A DNA stretch of 26,630 nt, from NCBI GenBank assembly GCA_040755335.1, contig JBFMAU010000043.1, forward strand, positions 1-26,630, given 5' to 3'. The notes under the pieces are model-generated. The model was not told where the DNA came from and did not search any database. It saw only the letters and a list, made by a program, of their open reading frames with translations. This stretch comes from UBA7656 sp040755335. Its GTDB lineage: Bacteria > Acidobacteriota > Blastocatellia > UBA7656. Every line of letters begins with the position of its first letter. The stretch's first letter is position 1. Shown in pieces: positions 22,578-26,630 of this stretch. The position numbers were made by a program, and so were the translations under genes.

Positions 22578-23000
22578 TTATTTCGCCTGTACGCTCATCG
22601 TGGCTTGCCCGTTGCCGCGCGATCCCTGATAAACGATCCTCGCTTCCCACGTGCCGGTCATTTCCACTTTGACCTGAGCGCGGTATTTGCCCGGAGTGTC
22701 AGTGGTTGTAAGCTCGGCCTTGTCGTTCATCTCGGCCATTGCGCCCATAGCTGGCATGTGAAAAGTGAGCGAGGCCGATCCGACATCGATAAGATTTCCC
22801 GACGCATCAGTGAAAGAGAGCATCAGGTCGTTGTCCCCGACTTTGAGATCGCCTGTCGCGCTTGCGATAGCGATGGTCATATCACCCGACCGGGTCGATT
22901 TGATCACCTTGTCGCCCGCTGATGAAGGATCGGTTTTGCACGCGGCGACTGCGAGGGCGATGATCAGAAAAGATGCTGTAAAAAAAATCTTTGCGCGCAT
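22578..23000 (-). CDS. YtkA/FixH-like copper-island lipoprotein
   Basis: 140 residues with GAGGAG upstream of the ATG. The signal peptide ends in a lipobox (ALAVAAC, Cys 21), so the protein is probably lipid-anchored. The mature part is a single Ig-like beta-sandwich: DLKVGDNDLMLSFTDASGN, then SLTFHMPAMGAMAEM, then PGKYRAQVKVEMTGTWEARI. This matches the YtkA/FixH-type domain often seen beside CusCBA; the HMPAMGAM stretch, with one His and several Met, suggests periplasmic copper binding. It is followed by cusA after a 115-base gap filled with heptamer repeats. The bipartite hairpin element ends at its ribosome-binding site. Confidence 0.88.
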   Translation of the reverse strand: MRAKIFFTASFLIIALAVAACKTDPSSAGDKVIKSTRSGDMTIAIASATGDLKVGDNDLMLSFTDASGNLIDVGSASLTFHMPAMGAMAEMNDKAELTTTDTPGKYRAQVKVEMTGTWEARIVYQGSRGNGQATMSVQAK

Positions 23001-23007
23001 GTTTTGT

Positions 23008-23290
23008 TTCTCCTCGAAAAAGGTACAGTAGGCTGCCAGCCCGCTGCCTCTCCAATTTTCATGCTGGTGGTGATGAAATAGTAATGCTGGAATTGAACAG
23101 GCTTTCTATGAATCGTTCTTTCACCGCAGAGACGCAGAGTGCGCTGAGTAGGCGCAGAGAAGAAGAAAAGCTCTGCGCAACCTCTGTGTCCTCTGCGCCT
23201 CTGCGGTGAGTTTGCCTCGAACAATAGAGCATTACTTTTTTACTACTACCTTTATGCCTTCAGGTGAACAGGCTGCCAGCCTGTTGTACC
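23008..23290 (-). repeat. Bipartite hairpin leader element, copy C, split by an insertion
   Basis: Hairpins at 23027-23045 and 23267-23285 flank a spacer interrupted at 23066-23250. On the minus strand it ends GTACCTTTTTCGAGGAG, giving the lipoprotein gene its ribosome-binding site. The whole 23001-23360 stretch, about 360 bases, holds this element and the nested insertion and no supported gene. Confidence 0.8.
23066..23250. mobile_element. 185-bp fold-back MITE nested in the hairpin element
   Basis: The ends are imperfect inverted repeats of about 30 bp (left GGTGGTGATGAAATAGTAAT, right complement GGTAGTAGTAAAAAAGTAAT, both continuing GCT). Inside are long complementary arms built on CACCGCAGAG and CTCTGCGGTG. 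The flanks TTTCATGCT and TTTATGCCT look like a diverged 9-bp target duplication when compared with the uninterrupted copy at 11496-11585. It has no coding capacity. Confidence 0.75.
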
Positions 23291-23360
23291 TCTGTCATGA
23301 AATATCAGTCGACGCAGAAACCTGTGCCGCTTCATTCGGCCAGTGGACACACTACGGCCC

Positions 23361-23834
23361 TTAGATCAGGAGTGCGCAACATAGCAGGTATACCTGCCCG
23401 CGATCGTAAGTAAGACTGTTGGGTATGAAAATCTCTTTGTGGGGAATGATGCCGTCGATCAATGCCCGATGATCCAAAGGCAGGTCGGGCGCATCGCCGT
23501 CGCGAGAAAAAACGGCGAGGCTCGTCGCCTGATTCGGCAACAGAGAGCAATCCTTCAAGCCCGCCTGACGGGATATGGAATCCGTCAAGCGATCATCGCT
23601 CGATCCTGCTTGACAATGCTCGACGCGAACCGCAGCGTGACAGGAAGCCGCGGGCTTTTCATCGCAGTATGCATAAACCGCATCCAGCCCGCAGCGCAGC
23701 GCGCAGCCCAGCCCGCCAAGCCACAGCGCGATGGCTGTGACGGCCATGCAACAGATTCGTTCGCTCGCTGTCGGTTTTCCCGCGCGCATCGTCAGCATTT
23801 TATGCTTCCCGGTTTTTCGTGTCCACCACAACAT
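23361..23834 (-). CDS. Small Cys-rich membrane protein of the copper island
   Basis: 157 residues from the ATG at 23834; an ATG at 23798 with a weak GGGAAG upstream is an alternative. One hydrophobic segment lies near residues 28-46 (ICCMAVTAIALWLGGLGC), followed by cysteines in LRCGLDAVYAYC, SCHAAVRVEHC and KDCSLLPNQA. The C-terminus has the distinctive ending YDRGQVYLLCCALLI. I recall similar short, poorly conserved proteins with a YLxCCxLLI tail in copper-resistance clusters of related bacteria; there is no assigned function. Many cysteines facing the periplasm suggest metal binding. It lies 80 bases downstream of the multicopper oxidase gene. Confidence 0.65.
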   Translation of the reverse strand: MLWWTRKTGKHKMLTMRAGKPTASERICCMAVTAIALWLGGLGCALRCGLDAVYAYCDEKPAASCHAAVRVEHCQAGSSDDRLTDSISRQAGLKDCSLLPNQATSLAVFSRDGDAPDLPLDHRALIDGIIPHKEIFIPNSLTYDRGQVYLLCCALLI

Positions 23835-23865
23835 TTGTCAGCGGTCAGTTGTCATCGGCCTTTTA

Positions 23866-23894
23866 CGAAGCGTGATCCCCTCTTCACTGGCCAC
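23866..23894. repeat. 29-bp repeat upstream of the Cys-rich gene
   Basis: Second copy of the 17374-17402 sequence (one mismatch), embedded in CCACTGA-type heptamers between the multicopper oxidase gene and the small Cys-rich gene. Confidence 0.75.
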
Positions 23895-23914
23895 TGACCA
23901 CTGATCACTGGCCA

Positions 23915-25408
23915 CTACTCGTGATGCTTGTGCGTTTCATCTTTTTTGGTCTCGACGCGGCCTTCTTTTACTTTGGCCATAACCTTGTCGTACATCTCAG
24001 GCGTCAGCACGCGCACGAGTGTCATCATGCCCATCATTGAGCCTGTCCAGTCTTTCGCCAGCCCGTAGGTTTCAGGCTTTGCGACGGCTTCATCCATAGT
24101 CATCCACATATCCTGCGGATAACCCGGCACGCGCTTGCCCCCTTCCTGCGCCAGAGCCAAAGCCATGCCGCACTTGGGACACTTGCCCGGTTTGTCGGAT
24201 CGCACTTCAGGGTGCATAGGGCAGACATAAACTGCTTGCTTTGCCTCCTGATGCTGATGCTGGCCGACGAGGTTCGATGTTTCTCTCTCCCGCGTCGCCA
24301 TGCCCATGCCGCGCCCCAGTCCAGGGCCGAGTTCTTCGGACATCGCTGGACCTTTTCTGATCATGCCCATGCCTTCTTCCATCCCTAGGCCCGTGTGCAT
24401 ACCATGTCCCACGTGCGGCATAGGGCCGACCATCGAAACCATCTGATTCATCATGTGATGAGGCAGATGACAATGCACCATCCAGTCGCCTACGTACTTC
24501 GCCTCGAATTCGACATCGCGCGCCTGCGCCACTCCGACCAGCACCGTGTTGCCGGGATACCATGCCGATTCGGGAACGCGCCCGCCTTCCGTCCCCGTGA
24601 CGTAAAACTGATGGCCGTGCATGTGCATAGGGTGATGATCCATTCCCATATTCACGAATCGAATGCGCACGCGCTCGCCCTGACGCACGATGAGAGGCGT
24701 GGCGGCAGGGCCGGCTTTGCCGTTGAGCGTGAGCCAGTTGAATTCCATCGACAGCGTGTTCGGTATGGTGTTGTTCGGAAGTATGGCCCATTCCTGAAGT
24801 ATCAATCCGAAGTCTTTATCGACGCGCGGCTGATGAGCCTTCCGTGGATGGATGATGAAAAAACCTATCAGTCCCAACATCTCCTGCATGGGCATGTGCG
24901 AGTGATAGAAGAAAGTTCCGTTTTGATTGAGCGTGAATTCGTAAGTGAACTTCTCGCCGGGAAGGATGAGCGGCTGGCTGATGCCGGGAACGCCGTCCAT
25001 CTCGATAGGCACTTCCAGCCCGTGCCAGTGCGGAGTTAGCGGTTCGGGCAAACGGTTGTGAAAGTGAATCCGCACGCGGTCGCCTTCGTTCACTTCGATA
25101 GTAGGCCCAGGCATGCTGCCATTGAAGCCCCAAACATCGACGACTTTGGCTGGCCCCAGAGGCGAAGAAGGAAGGAATTCTCTTTTGACCGGCTCTGCTG
25201 TCAATTGAAAAACCTTCACGCCGTTCTCAAGGGTGAAAGGAAGCTTGGGGATGTCGGGCGTATGCACTGCGACGACGGAGCCTTCTGAGGGGCTCGGACT
25301 GACTTTGTGTTGGGAGTGATCGTGTTGAGCCGCAGCCTTTTGAGTGGCGGCGAGTCCGGCTCCGAGGAAGGTCGCGCCTCGCAGAAAATTTCGTCTGCTC
25401 TTGTTCAT
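23915..25408 (-). CDS. Two-domain multicopper oxidase with fused heavy-metal-binding domain
   Basis: 497 residues, AGGAG upstream of the ATG. A twin-arginine signal (KSRRNFLRGATFLGAGLA) means folded export. Copper motifs are all present: HWHG (127-130), HSH (169-171), HPMHMHG (259-265) and HCHLPHHMMNQM (312-323), which supply the type 2/3 centre and, from the last motif, the type 1 Cys, His and Met. Only about 330 residues hold two cupredoxin domains, so this is a small two-domain enzyme rather than a three-domain CueO. A Met/Gly-rich linker (GMHTGLGMEEGMGM) leads to a heavy-metal-binding domain (YVCPMHPEVRSDKPGKCPKC, about 393-416) and a His-rich tail. It probably oxidises Cu(I) in the periplasm. 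The metal-binding fusion is notable. Confidence 0.93.
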   Translation of the reverse strand: MNKSRRNFLRGATFLGAGLAATQKAAAQHDHSQHKVSPSPSEGSVVAVHTPDIPKLPFTLENGVKVFQLTAEPVKREFLPSSPLGPAKVVDVWGFNGSMPGPTIEVNEGDRVRIHFHNRLPEPLTPHWHGLEVPIEMDGVPGISQPLILPGEKFTYEFTLNQNGTFFYHSHMPMQEMLGLIGFFIIHPRKAHQPRVDKDFGLILQEWAILPNNTIPNTLSMEFNWLTLNGKAGPAATPLIVRQGERVRIRFVNMGMDHHPMHMHGHQFYVTGTEGGRVPESAWYPGNTVLVGVAQARDVEFEAKYVGDWMVHCHLPHHMMNQMVSMVGPMPHVGHGMHTGLGMEEGMGMIRKGPAMSEELGPGLGRGMGMATRERETSNLVGQHQHQEAKQAVYVCPMHPEVRSDKPGKCPKCGMALALAQEGGKRVPGYPQDMWMTMDEAVAKPETYGLAKDWTGSMMGMMTLVRVLTPEMYDKVMAKVKEGRVETKKDETHKHHE

Positions 25409-25500
25409 GATTTTGCTCCTGTGTGGCGCAAGCTGTTAGCTTGCGCGGCTTCAAATTTCATACCTTCAAGTCACGCGCAATCCGTAAAATTGCGCGACAT
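25409..25500 (-). repeat. Bipartite hairpin leader element, copy D (variant)
   Basis: Hairpins at 25426-25446 (GCGCAAGCT / AGCTTGCGC, loop of 3) and 25474-25496 (CGCGCAAT / ATTGCGCG) flank a spacer (TCAAATTTCATACCTTCAAG) that matches the spacer of copies A-C although the arms differ. It ends at the ribosome-binding site of the multicopper oxidase gene. An 18-codon frame (25461-25405) starts in the spacer, and its stop overlaps the oxidase start (ATGA). Confidence 0.65.
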
Positions 25501-25513
25501 TATTTTCAATCCT

Positions 25514-26629
25514 TCAACGATCTGTATCGCCTGCGCCCTGCGCTTCTATTCCGCGCATCGCGGGCGCACTGAGTCCGCCCGTGAGCAAAAAGCCCTGCAA
25601 TCGAATCGCGTTTTGATGAAGACGCGCGAGCGCGACAATGTATTCTTCGCGTACCTGAAACATGGTGCGCTGCGCGATCAGCACCTGCGGATAAGCGGCG
25701 GCCATCTGACGAAAGCTCGTCAGATAAAGCTCGTAAGCCTTCTCGGCGCGAGGCAGAATCCTTTGCTGAAATCGCTCGACCGCGCGCAGCGAGGACGAAT
25801 ACTCGGCAAAGACCTGGGAGAATCGAGCGCGCAAGGAAAGTTCGAGACGCTGGACATCGCGCTCTGCTATTGATAGGTCAGCCTGAGCCGCGGCGATGTT
25901 TCCCTGATTGCGATTGAACAGCGGGATGCGAATGCCCGCTTCGATGAAGCCTTCAGGGCCGGTCGCCCGCCCTGTGCCTTCGAGTATTTCGCGGCTGTAT
26001 CCGAACCCTCCGCGCAGAAAAATATCGGGCGCGCGCTCTGCCCGCGCGCGATCAATGACGGCGCGGGCGCGTTCGACTCTCACACGCGCGCTTTTTATCT
26101 CAGGGCTTGCGGCAATGAGCGCCGCAAGCATTGCTTCTCTGTCGAGCGAAGGGATATCAGATTCGAGATTGCCCGCAAGCCGCGCGGGTTTGAGCGCGGG
26201 GTTTCCAACGACAGAAGCCATCATCTGCCAGACGTTTTCTCTCTCGTTTTCAGCCTCGATCAAAGCGAGTTCCGTCTGCTGGGCCTCGACTTCGGCTTCC
26301 AAAAGATCGGGGCGGTCGGCCTGACCTATGTTGAAAAGCTCTTCCGAAATTTTAACGGCTTCATCGGCAAGTCGGGAGAGTTGCTTTCTCAACTCGACTC
26401 GCTCATCGGCGGCGAGGGTTTCGTAATAAAGCATGCGAACTGAATTCAGCACGCGCTGCTTTTGAGTTTCCTTTTCAGCAGCGGCTTCCGTCTGTTCGTG
26501 TTCGAAAATGCGTCGGCTCTTTTTGAGTTTTCCGCCCGTGAGTATGGTCTGTTCGACGAAAAAGAAATGCTCGCTTTTTTCCGAAAACGCCCGCGTGCTT
26601 AATTCTTCGCCCTGATAGCCGATTATGGG
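25514..26629 (-). CDS. CusC/TolC-type outer-membrane factor, C-terminal part (5' end outside window)
   Basis: The frame is open to the right edge of the window, so about 371 residues of the C-terminal part are present; a GTG at 26452 is only an internal codon. Near the start EQTILTGGKLKKSRRIFEHE matches the first helical hairpin of outer-membrane factors. ADRPDLLEAEVEAQQTELAL and a second repeat with FIEAGIRIPLFNRNQGNIAA follow. It resembles the cusC at 17392 in plan but not closely in sequence. It lies upstream of the multicopper oxidase on the same strand, so the island has two different outer-membrane factors, perhaps serving two pumps. Confidence 0.88.
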   Translation of the reverse strand, partial: PIIGYQGEELSTRAFSEKSEHFFFVEQTILTGGKLKKSRRIFEHEQTEAAAEKETQKQRVLNSVRMLYYETLAADERVELRKQLSRLADEAVKISEELFNIGQADRPDLLEAEVEAQQTELALIEAENERENVWQMMASVVGNPALKPARLAGNLESDIPSLDREAMLAALIAASPEIKSARVRVERARAVIDRARAERAPDIFLRGGFGYSREILEGTGRATGPEGFIEAGIRIPLFNRNQGNIAAAQADLSIAERDVQRLELSLRARFSQVFAEYSSSLRAVERFQQRILPRAEKAYELYLTSFRQMAAAYPQVLIAQRTMFQVREEYIVALARLHQNAIRLQGFLLTGGLSAPAMRGIEAQGAGDTDR

Positions 26630-26630
26630 A

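Noticed and set aside
22964..23224. ORF containing AAGWQPTVPFSRR, with a similar frame near 10468
   Set aside because: The similarity comes from the shared hairpin repeat DNA, not from a conserved protein. Kept only as a possible leader-frame observation.
1..26630. tRNA, rRNA, riboswitch of a known class, CRISPR array or complete insertion sequence
   Set aside because: None was recognised on either strand by reading. A covariance-model search could still find short RNAs.

Overview
The window looks like a chromosomal segment of an Acidobacteriota of the Blastocatellia type. This is an inference from gene style: a CadC-type winged helix fused to a TolB-like propeller, a secreted beta-helix protein ending in an IPT/TIG-like domain, a small CxxCG helix-turn-helix protein, and many hairpin-rich intergenic repeats. 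No rRNA, tRNA, CRISPR array or complete transposase was seen.

Layout. 1-2100 (plus strand): the 3' part of a MalT/LuxR-type regulator, a small conserved partner protein, a secreted lipocalin-like protein and an orphan ORF. 2139-6504 (minus strand): a large beta-helix surface protein flanked by a 27-bp direct repeat, two secreted proteins and a small HTH protein. 6832-10990 (plus strand): a winged-helix/TolB sensor-regulator, an exported M20 metallopeptidase and a small membrane protein. 10996-26630 (minus strand): about 15.6 kb of heavy-metal genes with no gene on the other strand.

The metal island, read in the direction of transcription (right to left), holds: a CusC-like outer-membrane factor (cut by the window edge), a two-domain multicopper oxidase with a fused heavy-metal-binding domain, a small Cys-rich membrane protein, a YtkA/FixH-like lipoprotein, CusA, a second CusC and CusB with a C-terminal cupredoxin domain. 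A MerR-type promoter follows, then an HMA/outer-membrane-barrel protein and a TlpA thioredoxin. A second MerR-type promoter follows, then MerR, a MerT-MerP fusion, a secreted HMA protein, a thioredoxin-like protein and a CopZ-like Fe-S/zinc protein. Together these could sense, bind, oxidise and export soft metals (Cu/Ag, probably Hg) across both membranes. No mercuric reductase is visible.

The most striking result is that two genes in this island are each interrupted by one in-frame TGA exactly where a metal- or redox-active cysteine is expected. The HMA domain of the outer-membrane protein reads C-G-M-TGA, and the thioredoxin-like protein reads TGA-P-A-C. Each TGA is followed at the usual distance by a stem-loop with a small G-containing apical loop, as in a bacterial SECIS element. 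I read both as selenoproteins (CxxU and UxxC) in one MerR-controlled metal operon. Ordinary ORF calling splits or truncates both genes.

A second theme is repeats. A bipartite hairpin element occurs four times, each time directly upstream of, or including, the ribosome-binding site of the next gene and in the same orientation as that gene. One copy is split by a 185-bp fold-back element with terminal inverted repeats and a probable target duplication. A different fold-back element lies just upstream of cusC.
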